NCBI GenBank assembly: GCA_963719165.1
Contig: CAVRAV010000001.1
Span: 1,178,001 to 1,242,000 of the forward strand
Length of the DNA stretch: 64,000 bases
Direction of reading: 5' to 3'
From: JAOUEA01 sp963719165
Lineage (GTDB): Bacteria; Actinomycetota; UBA4738; HRBIN12
Both the position numbers and the translations under genes were made by a program. Below the pieces are notes generated by a model. It saw nothing but the letters and a program-made list of their open reading frames with translations, searched no databases and was not told the DNA's origin. Within the stretch, counting starts at the first letter, position 1; every line of letters begins with the position of its first letter. This document shows positions 17,683 through 27,033 of this stretch, piece by piece.

Positions 17683-18507
17683 ATGACGACCGTCACCTCC
17701 GGCAGCATCACCTCCGCCGACGGCACCCGCATCGCCTTCGAAGAGACCGGCACCGGTCCGGCGCTGGTGCTCGTCAACGGCGCCATGAGCTACCGGGCGG
17801 TCAACCCCAGCGGGTCGGTCGTGGCTCAGGCGCTGGCCGACCGGCACACGGTCTACAACTATGACCGCCGCGGCCGGGGCGAGAGCGGCGACGCCGAGAC
17901 CTACTCGGTGCAGGCCGAGGTCGACGACATCGCCGCCCTCGTGGACCACGCCGGCGGAGAGGCCGCCCTCCTGGGCTTCTCCTCGGGCGCCGTCCTGGCG
18001 TTGGAGGCGGCGCTCGCCGAGGTTCCGGTCACGACGCTCGCCCTTTGGGAGCCGCCCTTCATCGTTTCGGGCGATCGCCCTCCGGTCGGCCCCCACGTCA
18101 ATGAGCGGGTCCAGCAGGCCGTGACGGAGGGTCGGCCCGGGGACGCCGTGGCACTGTTCCTCACCGAGACCGTGGGCATGCCCGCCGAAGCCGTGGAACC
18201 GATGCGCTCCGGGCCACAGTGGAGCGGCATGGAGCAGCTGGCGCCAACGCTCGCGTACGACGCTGCCGTCATGGGCGACACGATGAGCGGCGACCCCGCC
18301 TCGTTGCGCCGATACGCCCCGGTCGGGGTGCCGACGCTCGTCATGCTCGGCGGGGCCAGCGATCCATGGATGGCGGCCGGCACCACCGCGATCGCCGGCA
18401 TCCTGCCGAACGCGCGGCACGAGGTGCTTCCCGACCAGAACCACGCCGTCTCCCCGGAGGCGCTCGTGCCGGCACTGTCGGACTGGATGAGCACGCTCGC
18501 GACCTGA
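17683..18507 (+). CDS. Alpha/beta hydrolase
   Basis: A 274-residue alpha/beta-hydrolase fold protein. The catalytic triad is visible: Ser in LLGFSSGAVLALE (near residue 105), Asp in LGGASDPWMA and His in DQNHAVSPE. The oxyanion-hole strand is LVLVNGAMS. Such proteins may act on esters, lactones or epoxides; specificity is unknown. The RBS AAAGGA is 8 nt before the ATG. The 192-nt upstream region contains GATACT around 17582, but I see no operator. Confidence 0.85.
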   Translation: MTTVTSGSITSADGTRIAFEETGTGPALVLVNGAMSYRAVNPSGSVVAQALADRHTVYNYDRRGRGESGDAETYSVQAEVDDIAALVDHAGGEAALLGFSSGAVLALEAALAEVPVTTLALWEPPFIVSGDRPPVGPHVNERVQQAVTEGRPGDAVALFLTETVGMPAEAVEPMRSGPQWSGMEQLAPTLAYDAAVMGDTMSGDPASLRRYAPVGVPTLVMLGGASDPWMAAGTTAIAGILPNARHEVLPDQNHAVSPEALVPALSDWMSTLAT

Positions 18508-18610
18508 TCCGGAACGTGCCTCGCTCCCGACGGCGCGATGGAGGCCCGGGGCCAGTGACCCCCGTGTGCCGTGACTTCGATGGAAGCCGATCTCGGCGGC
18601 GAGTGCTGTA

Positions 18611-19564
18611 ATGACGCAGATGGACGGGGCGAGAGATCGTGACGCGCGCGTCGCGCTGGTAGCGGGCGCGACACGCGGAGCGGGCCGGGCGATCGCCGTC
18701 GAGTTGGCGCGCGCCGGGATGTTCGTGTACGCCACCGGCCGCAGCAGCCGGGTGTCGGGCCGCTCGGAGATCGACAGGCCCGAGACCATCGAGGAGACCG
18801 GCGACCTGGTCCGTGCCGCAGGCGGGGCGGGCTCTGCCCTCGTCGTCGACCACGAGCGCCCCGAGGTTGTCGACGAGCTGCTCGGGACCATCGAGCGCGA
18901 GCACGGCCGCCTCGACGTACTGGTCAACGACATCTTCGGCGGCGACCGGTACGCCGAGTGGGACAAGCCGCTGTGGGAACACGACTGGCCCGGCGGCCTG
19001 CGGATGCTGCAGATGGGCGTCCACACCCATCTCATCACCTGCCGGGCGGCCATCCCGCTGATGCTGCGCACGGCCGCCGCCGGCGGCTCCGAGGGCCTGG
19101 TCATCGAGATGACCGACGGCACCTCGGAGGCCAACGCACACTTCCGGCGCAACGTCGGCTTCTACTACGACCTGGTCAAGGCCAACGTCGAGCGCATCGT
19201 GATGGGACTGAGCGTCGAACTCAGGGACCAACCTGTGACGGCCGTCGGCGTCACGCCGGGCTGGCTACGGTCGGAGAGGATGCTCGAGAACTATGGTGTC
19301 ACCGAGGACGGTTGGCGCGACGCCTGCGTGAAGACACCCGGCTTCGCGATCTCTGAGTCACCGACTTACGTCGGCAGGGGCGTCGCCGCGCTTGCCCAGG
19401 CGACCGACGCCGCCCGCTGGGCCGGCACGATCATCAGTTCCCGCCAGCTGGCCGACGCCTACGGCGTTACCGACACCGACGGCAGTAGGCCGGACTGCTG
19501 GGGCTACCTGGCGGCCTACGGCTGGGAGCGAGACGACGGCGAAGGGATCTCCCAGTTCCGCTGA
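18611..19564 (+). CDS. Short-chain dehydrogenase/reductase, DHRS1-like
   Basis: An NAD(P)-dependent oxidoreductase of 317 residues. The dinucleotide motif is VAGATRGAGRAIA (TGxxxGxG variant, with Ala-Thr-Arg typical of NADPH users), NDIFGG stands where NNAG is usual, and the catalytic pair is Y-x3-K in FYYDLVKANVE. The length and the ISSRQLADAYGVTDTDG tail are typical of the DHRS1 group. It is 103 nt downstream of the hydrolase in the same direction, possibly co-transcribed. Confidence 0.85.
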   Translation: MTQMDGARDRDARVALVAGATRGAGRAIAVELARAGMFVYATGRSSRVSGRSEIDRPETIEETGDLVRAAGGAGSALVVDHERPEVVDELLGTIEREHGRLDVLVNDIFGGDRYAEWDKPLWEHDWPGGLRMLQMGVHTHLITCRAAIPLMLRTAAAGGSEGLVIEMTDGTSEANAHFRRNVGFYYDLVKANVERIVMGLSVELRDQPVTAVGVTPGWLRSERMLENYGVTEDGWRDACVKTPGFAISESPTYVGRGVAALAQATDAARWAGTIISSRQLADAYGVTDTDGSRPDCWGYLAAYGWERDDGEGISQFR

Positions 19565-19643
19565 GGCTGACACCAGGTGCAGATCGCGTTCGCAGAGTCG
19601 TCAGCGTCAGGCATGCAAAGCTCCCTCCCCCGATCAACGAGCC

Positions 19644-20093
19644 TCAAAGTGGCAGAGCCAACAGCTGGATCGGGTTCTCAGGATCGAAATGCACTTCCGC
19701 GACGGGGATGAATCCCATCGCCAGATAGAAGGCGCGGGTTTCGGCGTACTCCGGCCCTGGGTCGCTTCGGTCGGAGAGGGTCTTGACCAGCACGAGTCGG
19801 TCGCCGTGGGCTCGAAGTTGGTCGTTCAGCGCCAAGACCAACGCTCGGCCGATCCCCCTTCGACGATCTCGAGCACGGACCGCCAGCCAAGAGATCTCCG
19901 GGGTTCGAGGATAGGGGCGAGCGATGGTCAAGAAGCCGCTCACCTCGCCGTCGACCTCCGCGACGAGCCCAGGTTGGGTTCGTACTGCTTCCGCGCACTC
20001 CCGGATCCCCTCATCTAGCCCGAACCAGTCTGGCAGCGACGCGACGATCGCATCACAGGCGATACTGTCGCTAGGGTCGAGTGCTCGGATCAT
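19644..20093 (-). CDS. GNAT family N-acetyltransferase
   Basis: A 149-residue single-domain GNAT. The acetyl-CoA motif is VRARDRRRGIGRALVLALND (Q/R-x-x-G-x-G) near residue 75, followed by the C-terminal YAETRAFYLAMGFIPVAE block. The ATG at 20093 begins MIRALDPSD and is preferred over upstream in-frame codons that run through the tRNA terminator region. The substrate is unknown. It is convergent with the SDR gene. Confidence 0.85.
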   Translation of the reverse strand: MIRALDPSDSIACDAIVASLPDWFGLDEGIRECAEAVRTQPGLVAEVDGEVSGFLTIARPYPRTPEISWLAVRARDRRRGIGRALVLALNDQLRAHGDRLVLVKTLSDRSDPGPEYAETRAFYLAMGFIPVAEVHFDPENPIQLLALPL

Positions 20094-20191
20094 GGCCGGA
20101 CGATACCGCTGAGGATCGCCACGAGCCCTACCGATCCCCGCGATTGCCCCATTCCCACCCGCCCTCTTTGCCCACCCGATACCAGACCCGC

Positions 20192-20228
20192 GGAAAAGAA
20201 AGGGCCTCGAGGTTCTCCCGAGACCCTT
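20192..20228 (-). terminator. Rho-independent terminator after initiator tRNA
   Basis: On the minus strand, AAGGG-T-CTCG pairs with CGAG-G-CCCTT around a 9-nt loop (20200-20228), followed by TTCTTTTCC. It lies about 20 nt beyond the 3' end of the tRNA. Confidence 0.75.
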
Positions 20229-20248
20229 CCTGACCTGCATGTCTCTCG

Positions 20249-20322
20249 TCGCGGGGACAGGATTTGAACCTGTGACCTCTGGGTTATGAGCCCAGCGAGC
20301 TACCGGACTGCTCCACCCCGCA
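20249..20322 (-). tRNA. Initiator tRNA-fMet (CAU)
   Basis: A 74-nt cloverleaf read on the minus strand with anticodon CAU in CTGGG-CTCATAA-CCCAG. Initiator hallmarks are present: three consecutive G-C pairs in the anticodon stem, A11-U24 in the D stem (GGAGC with GCTC), and no Watson-Crick pair at 1-72 (U1 faces G72; the other six acceptor pairs are GCGGGG with CCCCGC). The T arm is ACAGG-TTCAAAT-CCTGT. The discriminator is A73 and CCA is not encoded (CGA follows). The total length equals the standard initiator tRNA without CCA. Confidence 0.95.
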
Positions 20323-20327
20323 CGACG

Positions 20328-20333
20328 ATGCTA
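20328..20333 (-). promoter_or_regulatory. Putative -10 box of the tRNA-fMet promoter
   Basis: TAGCAT on the minus strand ends 5 nt before position 1 of the tRNA. I see no clear -35 in the GC-rich sequence upstream. Confidence 0.45.
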
Positions 20334-20372
20334 GCAAACGCGGCCGCCGCCGCCCGACTCCCGCTCGAGCGA

Positions 20373-20948
20373 TCAAACGTGCGCGAGGACACCATCCAGA
20401 GGTCGCGGCACACGGGTGAGATCCAGTGCGCCGACGAGCAGAGCCGCCGTGCGGATCTTGCGACCGCTGCCTGCGCCCAGGAAGCGCCGGAGCTGGTCCT
20501 CGGTGCTCCGTCCCCGCCACTCGGGTTGCTTCTGGAAGGTGCGGAAGGAGACCAGGTCGCCCTGCTCCTCGAGGACTTCTTCGACGGCGTCTTCTCCGAG
20601 GCAGCGGATCAGCTCGTCCTCGAGGTCCGCGACGCACACGTAGAAACCGAGATCCTCCATGGCTCCGCGGGTGAGACCGACGCCGAGGCCCGTCAGTTCG
20701 AGCGCGCGCCGGAAGTCCCCTTCTTCTGCGGCGTCGCACAGACCTGCGAGCTGGGCGCCGCGCCCACGAGGGCCGAAGACGTCGAGGGCGCTCCTGATGT
20801 TCGTCGCGCCGCCGATCGACACGACGGAAACGCCCTCCGCGATGAGGTCTCGGCCCCGACGTGCGGCGAGCGCCTCCAGCGCGCGCCGGTCACTCAGCCC
20901 TTCGACCAGCACGACCGCGCGAGCATGCTCGTCGGAGGCGAACTCCAT
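20373..20948 (-). CDS. TOPRIM domain protein (OLD-type nuclease domain without ATPase)
   Basis: A 191-residue protein built on a TOPRIM fold. The N-terminal catalytic Glu is in AVVLVEGLSDRRALEALA. The second acidic block is QLAGLCDAAEEGDFRRAL, where the usual D-x-D appears as D-A-A-E-E. TOPRIM domains of this type occur at the C-terminus of OLD-family ATP-dependent nucleases, but no ATPase is attached or adjacent here. The function is unknown; it could be a stand-alone nuclease-like protein. A TACGTT box 7 nt before the ATG (20956-20961) suggests a leaderless transcript. Confidence 0.75.
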   Translation of the reverse strand: MEFASDEHARAVVLVEGLSDRRALEALAARRGRDLIAEGVSVVSIGGATNIRSALDVFGPRGRGAQLAGLCDAAEEGDFRRALELTGLGVGLTRGAMEDLGFYVCVADLEDELIRCLGEDAVEEVLEEQGDLVSFRTFQKQPEWRGRSTEDQLRRFLGAGSGRKIRTAALLVGALDLTRVPRPLDGVLAHV

Positions 20949-21124
20949 GCCAGAGAACGTACCGTCGCCGCGGGGCTGCGTGAGACACCGGTGCCCGACC
21001 TGGCTCGGGTTCGAGAGAGCTCGGTTCGTGGACTACAGCAATCGCCCGAGAGCAACCGATACATCCTTCGGGATAGGTTTCCCCCAACCGAGGGACTCAC
21101 GGTTCTCGACAGGAGCATCGCGAG

Positions 21125-21505
21125 ATGAGGAAGAAGGAGCTGCGCGCCCGCAACGACGCCCTGCGCCGAGGGCTCGCCGACGCCAATCACGTGGCGGCGG
21201 CACAGGTGAGGCGCCTCAACGAGCTCCGCATGGAGATCGCGTTCCTGGAGCAGGAACGCGCCGCCGCAGACGAACACCGAGACCGCTACGCCACGAACGG
21301 CGGCCCGCCCGTCGGCGCCGCCGAGCCCGACCTGAAAGCCTGCCCGGATTGTGCTGAGAGCGTGCGGTCTGCAGCGCGCAAGTGTCGATACTGCGGATAC
21401 CGCTTCGACGGCGTGGAGCTGGCGTGGAGCACGCGAGAGGCGAACGACGGCGGATCGACCCCGGAGCCGTCCGTGACGCGGTTAGGAACGGCGTCGGGCA
21501 GCTGA
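21125..21505 (+). CDS. Coiled-coil protein with zinc ribbon
   Basis: A 126-residue protein with a charged N-terminal helix (about residues 1-55, coiled-coil-like: RKKELRARNDALRRGLADAN). A UPF0547-type zinc ribbon follows, CPDCAESVRSAARKCRYCGY, near residues 73-92, then a polar tail. Zinc ribbons of this type are common in actinobacteria without an assigned role. There is a GGAGC RBS 10 nt upstream. It precedes the aldehyde dehydrogenase by 43 nt, but that gene appears to have its own promoter. Confidence 0.75.
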   Translation: MRKKELRARNDALRRGLADANHVAAAQVRRLNELRMEIAFLEQERAAADEHRDRYATNGGPPVGAAEPDLKACPDCAESVRSAARKCRYCGYRFDGVELAWSTREANDGGSTPEPSVTRLGTASGS

Positions 21506-21548
21506 ACCTCCGGCGACGAAACCTCCTGCCCGGTCGTACCATCCCGGC

Positions 21549-23114
21549 ATGACGCCCGTCACCTCGATCGTGGCCGGCTCGCCCGTCGATGGGGCGGTCG
21601 GCGGGAGCCTCACCATCTCGAACCCGGCACGGCTCGACGAGGTCGTCGCCGAGGCGAACCTGGGTGACGCGGCCACCATCGTGGAGGCGTGTCGAGCCGC
21701 TCGCGCCACCCAACCGGGATGGGCCAAGACGCCGGCGCCCGTCCGCGGCCGTGCGATCCAGCAGCTGGGCCGCCTCGTGGAGACGAACTTCGAATCGCTG
21801 AGCGCCCTCATCACGCGGGAGATCGGAAAGCCGATCGCCGAATCTCGCGGTGAGGTTCAAGAGGTCGTGGACACGTGCAATTTCTTCCTGGGCGAGGGTC
21901 GGCGGTTGTACGGCCAGACCGTGCCGAGCGAGATGCCCGACAAGCAGCTCTTCACGTTCCGGGTGCCGGTGGGCGTCGCGGCCATCGTCACGGCGGGCAA
22001 CTTCCCGGTGGCGGTGCCGTCGTGGTACCTCGTGCCCGCCCTCCTCTGCGGCAACGCCGTCGTGTGGAAGCCCGCCGAATACACGCCGGCCACCGCGGCG
22101 GCGTTCGCGCAGCTGATCTTGCATGCGGGGTTTCCCGACGGCGCGTTCAACCTCGTGCTCGCCGACGGGGCCCGCACGTTCGAGGGGCTCGAGCAGGCGC
22201 TCGACGCGGGGCTCGTCGACAAGGTCGGATTCACCGGTTCCACGGAGGTCGGCACGCGCATCGGCGGGTTGACCGGACGCCACCTGCAGACAGCCTGCCT
22301 GGAGCTGGGGGGAAAGAATCCGCTGGTCGTCATGCCCGACGCCGACCTCGATCTCGCCGTCGAGGGCGCCCTGTTCAGCGGCTTCGGGACCGCCGGCCAG
22401 CGCTGCACCTCGCTCGGAACGGTCATCGTCCAGGCGGCCGTGCACGACGAGTTCCTGGAGCGCTTCGACCGCGCCACCCGCACGGCACGGATCGGAGATC
22501 CCACCCAAGACGTGCTGTACGGGCCCATGATCTCCGCCCGATTCTGCGACCGGTTCGATGACTGGCTCGACCTGATCCGGCCCCATCACGCCGTCTTCGG
22601 CTCGACCGCGACGGGCCGGATCGACGCGACGCACCCACGCGACGGCTTCGTGGGCGAGCCGGAGCGAGGCCTCTTCGTGCACCCCACGATCGTGGACGGC
22701 GTCCGCATCGAGGACGACCTCTACCGGACCGAGACCTTCGGACCGCTCGTCGGCGTGGCCACGTTCGGGGATTTCGATGAGGCCATCGCACTCGCCAACG
22801 GCCACGGATACGGACTCTCGTCCTCGATCTACACCACGGATCCATTGAACGCCTTCCGGTTCCGCGAGCGCGTGAGCGCGGGCATGGTGAGCGTGAACAA
22901 CTCAACCAGCGGCGCCGAGGCGCACCTGCCGTTCGGCGGCAACGGCCGCAGCGGCAACGGGTCGCGCCAGTCCGGGATCTGGGTGCTCGACCAGTTCACG
23001 CGCTGGCAGTCGATGAACTGGGACTACAGCGGGCGGCTCCAGCGGGCGCAGATGGACGTCGCCGACGTGGTGGCCACTGAATATCGCATCTCCGACCACT
23101 TTCCCGACCTCTAG
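21549..23114 (+). CDS. Aldehyde dehydrogenase, ALDH7-like
   Basis: NAD(P)-dependent aldehyde dehydrogenase, 521 residues. The general base Glu is in CLELGGKNPLVV and the catalytic Cys in GTAGQRCTSLGTV. The cofactor site GFTGSTEVGTRI and the EIGKPIAESRGEVQ block are typical of the superfamily. The AGQRCTS context is closest to ALDH7 (antiquitin, aminoadipate semialdehyde) and related groups, so a lysine-catabolic or similar role is possible but not established. A TACCAT box 6 nt before the ATG (21537-21542) suggests a leaderless transcript. It ends at a convergent terminator-like hairpin. Confidence 0.9.
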   Translation: MTPVTSIVAGSPVDGAVGGSLTISNPARLDEVVAEANLGDAATIVEACRAARATQPGWAKTPAPVRGRAIQQLGRLVETNFESLSALITREIGKPIAESRGEVQEVVDTCNFFLGEGRRLYGQTVPSEMPDKQLFTFRVPVGVAAIVTAGNFPVAVPSWYLVPALLCGNAVVWKPAEYTPATAAAFAQLILHAGFPDGAFNLVLADGARTFEGLEQALDAGLVDKVGFTGSTEVGTRIGGLTGRHLQTACLELGGKNPLVVMPDADLDLAVEGALFSGFGTAGQRCTSLGTVIVQAAVHDEFLERFDRATRTARIGDPTQDVLYGPMISARFCDRFDDWLDLIRPHHAVFGSTATGRIDATHPRDGFVGEPERGLFVHPTIVDGVRIEDDLYRTETFGPLVGVATFGDFDEAIALANGHGYGLSSSIYTTDPLNAFRFRERVSAGMVSVNNSTSGAEAHLPFGGNGRSGNGSRQSGIWVLDQFTRWQSMNWDYSGRLQRAQMDVADVVATEYRISDHFPDL

Positions 23115-23128
23115 GATTTGAGCGTCCC

Positions 23129-23151
23129 TCCGATGCGTCCCTTGCATCGGA
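23129..23151. terminator. Terminator-like hairpin between convergent genes
   Basis: TCCGATGC and GCATCGGA form a perfect 8-bp stem around a 7-nt loop, between the ends of the aldehyde dehydrogenase gene and the convergent minus-strand gene. There is no clear T run on either side. Confidence 0.5.
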
Positions 23152-23180
23152 ATCCTGCATCCGGCCACGGACCTACTCGG

Positions 23181-23933
23181 TCACAACCTCATTGGACCGG
23201 GCGGCCGAGGATTGATCGCGTCCGCTTCGTAGCTGATCGCATCCGTGACGTCACAAAAGAGCGCCTCCAAACCCGGGAGATCCACCAGGGCGCTGACGCA
23301 CGCTTCGCTTCCGCCGACGTAGGTGGATTCCAGATCGATATCAGTTGCGAAGCACCAGGCGCGATCCTCAGGCCAGCAGAGGCTTGCAGATTGGTAGATC
23401 CGTTCGATACTGCTGAGGCTTTGGGGCAATGCCGCGAGCGGCCCGTGCAGCAGGTACATCGACCTGCCAGGAATCTCGAACGTCGGCGCTATGTCGTGAC
23501 TGATCCGCGAGGCCCCGAAGCCTTCCCAAGCGCCGAACCAACATGATGCAGGCGTCGTCGTGAAACGGGAGAGCACGTCGACGAGTTTCTCAGCGTAGTC
23601 ATGCGGTAGCGAGCCCTCGTCCGGCCGGTCATCGAAGATGCCTAACGGCCCCGGACTCCCATCCCAATCGCCTGCGAGGTTCGGGAATTGCATCATTCGA
23701 TGGGCAACGTTTCCACCTGCCTCGGCGATCTGCGCCCAGGTGACCTCGACAGTGGAAGACCCTCCATGCACGCGCCTGAAGGCCGGGTGGAAAAGCCGGG
23801 CGTAAGCAGCGAAGCCCCTGGGCACAACCGAACCGACATCCACGGCGAACGGATCCAGGCGGTCGATCAGCCAACGAGCGCGTTCGATGTCATCGACGAT
23901 CTCAAACCCACCGATGACCGCTATGACAGCCAT
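23181..23933 (-). CDS. Conserved hypothetical protein
   Basis: A 250-residue cytosolic protein of a family I know only as uncharacterised in actinobacteria. It is rich in Trp and aromatic residues, with the segments CWFGAWEGFGASR, FEIPGRSMYLLHGPL and WPEDRAWCFATDIDLESTYVGG. It has no signal peptide, transmembrane helix or catalytic motif that I recognise. The start ATG at 23933 (MAVIAVIGGFEI) is preferred over 24050, which would add a Cys/Trp-rich extension that does not look like coding sequence. Confidence 0.7.
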   Translation of the reverse strand: MAVIAVIGGFEIVDDIERARWLIDRLDPFAVDVGSVVPRGFAAYARLFHPAFRRVHGGSSTVEVTWAQIAEAGGNVAHRMMQFPNLAGDWDGSPGPLGIFDDRPDEGSLPHDYAEKLVDVLSRFTTTPASCWFGAWEGFGASRISHDIAPTFEIPGRSMYLLHGPLAALPQSLSSIERIYQSASLCWPEDRAWCFATDIDLESTYVGGSEACVSALVDLPGLEALFCDVTDAISYEADAINPRPPGPMRL

Positions 23934-24053
23934 CGCGCTCCGGTCGCGGAGAGCCGTCTCAGGTTGGCACCAACACCGAAGGGCTCCAGCATCGTCACCG
24001 ACACCCATCAGGAAAGGGCTAACGATCGTCGATCGTGCTGCTCCATGCACGGG

Positions 24054-26947
24054 TCAACCCGAAGGCGACCCACTCGGGGACGGCGTCGGCCCGACGGAAG
24101 GGCTCGGACCGGCCGGGGGCTTGCCCGCCTCCTTGCTGGCCAGATCATTGGCCTGCTGGACCAGGTCCTGGGCGGTCGCGAGCTCGCTCTGATACGTGCC
24201 GAGCTCGCCGGCCTTGAGCGCTGTGTCGGCGGCCTGGAAATGCTGCAACGCCTGCCCGAGCAGATTCGCCACCTGGTCCGCGACGTTGCCGGGGCCCCCG
24301 CCCCCGCCGTTGTCGGGAACCTGTCCGGACACGGAGTTAGCCAAGGCCTCCTGGATGGTGTCGCCCAGGCCGATCGCCGACCCGTTAGCGACGATCACCC
24401 GCTTGAGCTCCGGCACCGCCGTGGACTGGCTGGACCGCACGAAGATCGGCTGCACGTAGATGAACGAGTTCTCGACGGGGATCACCAGGAAATCGCCGAA
24501 CTGGACCCCGGAGCCGCCCTGGCCCAACAGCGTGCGCTCGGCCGAGAACTGGGGGTTCTGATTGATGCGAGAGAACACCTGCGCAGGCCCGTCGATGTTC
24601 ACGCCCGTGGGGAACTGGAACGCCACCATCTGCCCGTAGTTCGCGGGGTCCGAATCCGCGGCCATCCAGGCGACCATGTTCTGGCGGCCCTCGGGCACGA
24701 AGGGCAAGATCAGCTGGAAGCGCTCGGTGTCCTGTCCCGGCACCTTCATCAAGACGTAGTACGGCCGCAGCGCAGGCCCGCTCGTGCCCACCGTCTCCGA
24801 GGCCGTCGCGAGCGTGGGGTCCGCGGGGATCTGCCAGAAGTCCTGCTTCTGGTAGAAGACCGAGGGATCCGTCACGTGGTAGTTGGCGAACTGTGTGGCC
24901 TGCACCTGGAACAGGTTCTCCGGGTAGCGGAAGTGATCGATGATCTCCTGGGGAGCCTGGTCTCGCGGCGTGAAGAGGCCCGGGAAGGCGTTGGACCAGG
25001 CCTGGATGATCGGATCGCTGAGGTCGGCGTAGTAGTTCATCTTTCCCGTGTAGGCATCCACGACCACCTTGACCGAGTTCCGCATGTAGTTGGCGTTGCC
25101 GGTCAGGCCGCCGGCGTCGCTGTTGGCCTGTGTCGCTCCCGCCAGGTCGATGTTCTCCGAGTAGGGGTATTCGTTCGTGGTGGTGTAGGCGTCCCAGATC
25201 CACTTGAGCCCGTCGGGCTCGATCACGAGGTACGGGTCCGAATCGAAGGTCAGGAACGGGGCCGCGCGGGGGACGCGCTGGGCCAGATCGCGGTAGATCA
25301 TGATGCGACTCGAGGGCTGGATCTGGTCCGAGATCAACAGGTTCACGTCGCGGAAGCGCCAAGCGAAGAGCGCCCGCTGCAGGGTATTGCCCATGGGGAT
25401 GCCTCCGCTGCCCGTGTAGGGCACCGGAGGAGCTCCCTCGAAGTTGAGCTCGGGGGTCTTCGAATTCACGATCACGAAGGCCGCGTCGCCGGCCACGCCC
25501 TCGCCGTAATACAGCGCGTTCAGCTCCTGCGGAGAGACGGTGGGGCCGATGCCGGCCGGCGGGATGTTGCTCGTCGTGAAGACCGGCGCTCCCTCCGTGG
25601 TGGCGGCGTTCACCTGCGCGGCCACGGCGCCGTACCCGTGCGTGTAGACGAGGTGCTGGTTCTGCCAGGTGCCGCCACTGCTGGGGATGCCGTCTTGGCG
25701 AGACCTCCCGCCCCGAGACCATCTGAACCCGTTCGTCGCCCTGGATCTTGTATCGATCGACGTCGACATCGAGGAAGTCGTAGTACTGCCGGATCCGCTG
25801 CAGCGACTTGAAGTTCTCGCCCAGGATCGGCGGACGCCACACCCGCACGTTGTCGACCGTGGCCTGGTTGTTGCGGATGTCCTGCGCCGTGACGTTCACA
25901 TCCACCGGTCGGTTCGACTTGAAATCGATCGTGTCCAGCCCGAACGCCGTCCGCGTCGCTTCGATGTTGTCCTTGATGTAGGGCTGTTCTTGCTGGAATT
26001 CCTGCGGGGCCACCCGGAAGCGCTGCACGAAGGCCGGGTAGGCCGTTCCGAGCAGCACCGACACGATGGCGAGGAGACCTACCGCGATGATCGGGAGCGC
26101 CCACACCCGCAACCTGATGTTCGCGAAGAACAGCAGCGCGCAGATCACCGCGACGATCATCAGGAAGCTTGAGCGCGGGCAGCTCCGCGTTGACGTCGGT
26201 GTACGACGCCCCTTCCACCACGCCACGGGGGGACGTCAACAGATCGAACCGGCCGAGGTAGTAGCCCCAGGCCTTCACGAGCATGATCAGGCCCAACAAG
26301 ACGGAGAGGTGGGCCTGGACGGCGGGGTCAACCTTCTGCCGGAGGCCGCCCGGCGCCTGCGGCTGGATGCCGCCCCACAGGAAGTGGGCGATCGCGACCA
26401 GGAAGGTCACGCCCACGAGGACGGAGAAGAGCCAACCCTGGAGGAAGCGGAGCCACGGGAGCGAGAAGACGTAGAAGGCGGGATCGCGCCCGAACAGCGG
26501 ATCGGGATGGCCGAACGTGATGCCGGCGGAGTTCTTCCACAGCAGGTACGTCTGCCACTGCCCCGAGACACCGATGCCGACCAGCAGGGCGAGGACGGCC
26601 GCACCCACGGGCAGGATCCAGCGCAGGTATGGTTCGAAGCTCTGACGGATCCGCTCAACCACTTCCTGGTCGGGCGTGAGCGCCCGCGTGGTTGGCGAGA
26701 AGCGCCGAACGATGACGAGGTTGACGTACAAGAGGGCGAAGAACACCACGCCGAAGACGAGCCCCAGCACCACCTTCGTCCGCAACGTGGTCCAGAACAC
26801 GGACGCGAAGTCCACTTCCCGATACCACAGCAGATCGACGTAGAACTGGGACATGAACGTGAACAGCACCGCCAACAGGACAACGGCGATGATCACGTAC
26901 GCAGGCCAGCGCCGCCGTTTCGGAAACGCCATGCGGACGCTCGACAT
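24054..26947 (-). pseudogene. UPF0182 family membrane protein, split by two +1 frameshifts
   Basis: Three adjacent reading frames together encode one UPF0182 (COG1615) protein of about 963 residues, close to the family length. The N-terminal part (26947-26168) has about seven transmembrane helices with YVDLLWYREVDF. The middle part (26166-25699) starts FLMIVAVICALLFF. The C-terminal part (25697-24054) starts QDGIPSSGG and holds WQNQHLVYTHGYGAVAAQ, ending in a Pro/Ser/Gly tail. Removing one extra C (coding strand) at 26167 (AAG-C-TTC) and one at 25698 (TCG-C-CAA) restores a continuous protein. No stop or substitution damage is visible, so sequencing error or very recent mutation is likely. The family function is unknown. 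The start at 26947 has an AGGGAGGA RBS about 12 nt upstream; MAFPKRRR at 26932 is an alternative. Confidence 0.85.
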
Positions 26948-27033
26948 CGTGCGGTGGGTCCTCCCTGCGTTGGGGTGCGTCTGGGTCGACGCTCGGCCAG
27001 CCTAGCGCATGCCGTCGGGTTCGAGGCGGCCGC

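Noticed and set aside
23688..25811. Plus-strand open frame of about 700 codons opposite UPF0182
   Set aside because: The opposite strand carries recognisable UPF0182 sequence; the plus-strand product has no motif and typical shadow composition.
25698..26167. Programmed ribosomal frameshifting in the UPF0182 gene
   Set aside because: There are two +1 events without slippery sequences or stimulatory structures, and family members are encoded in one frame elsewhere.
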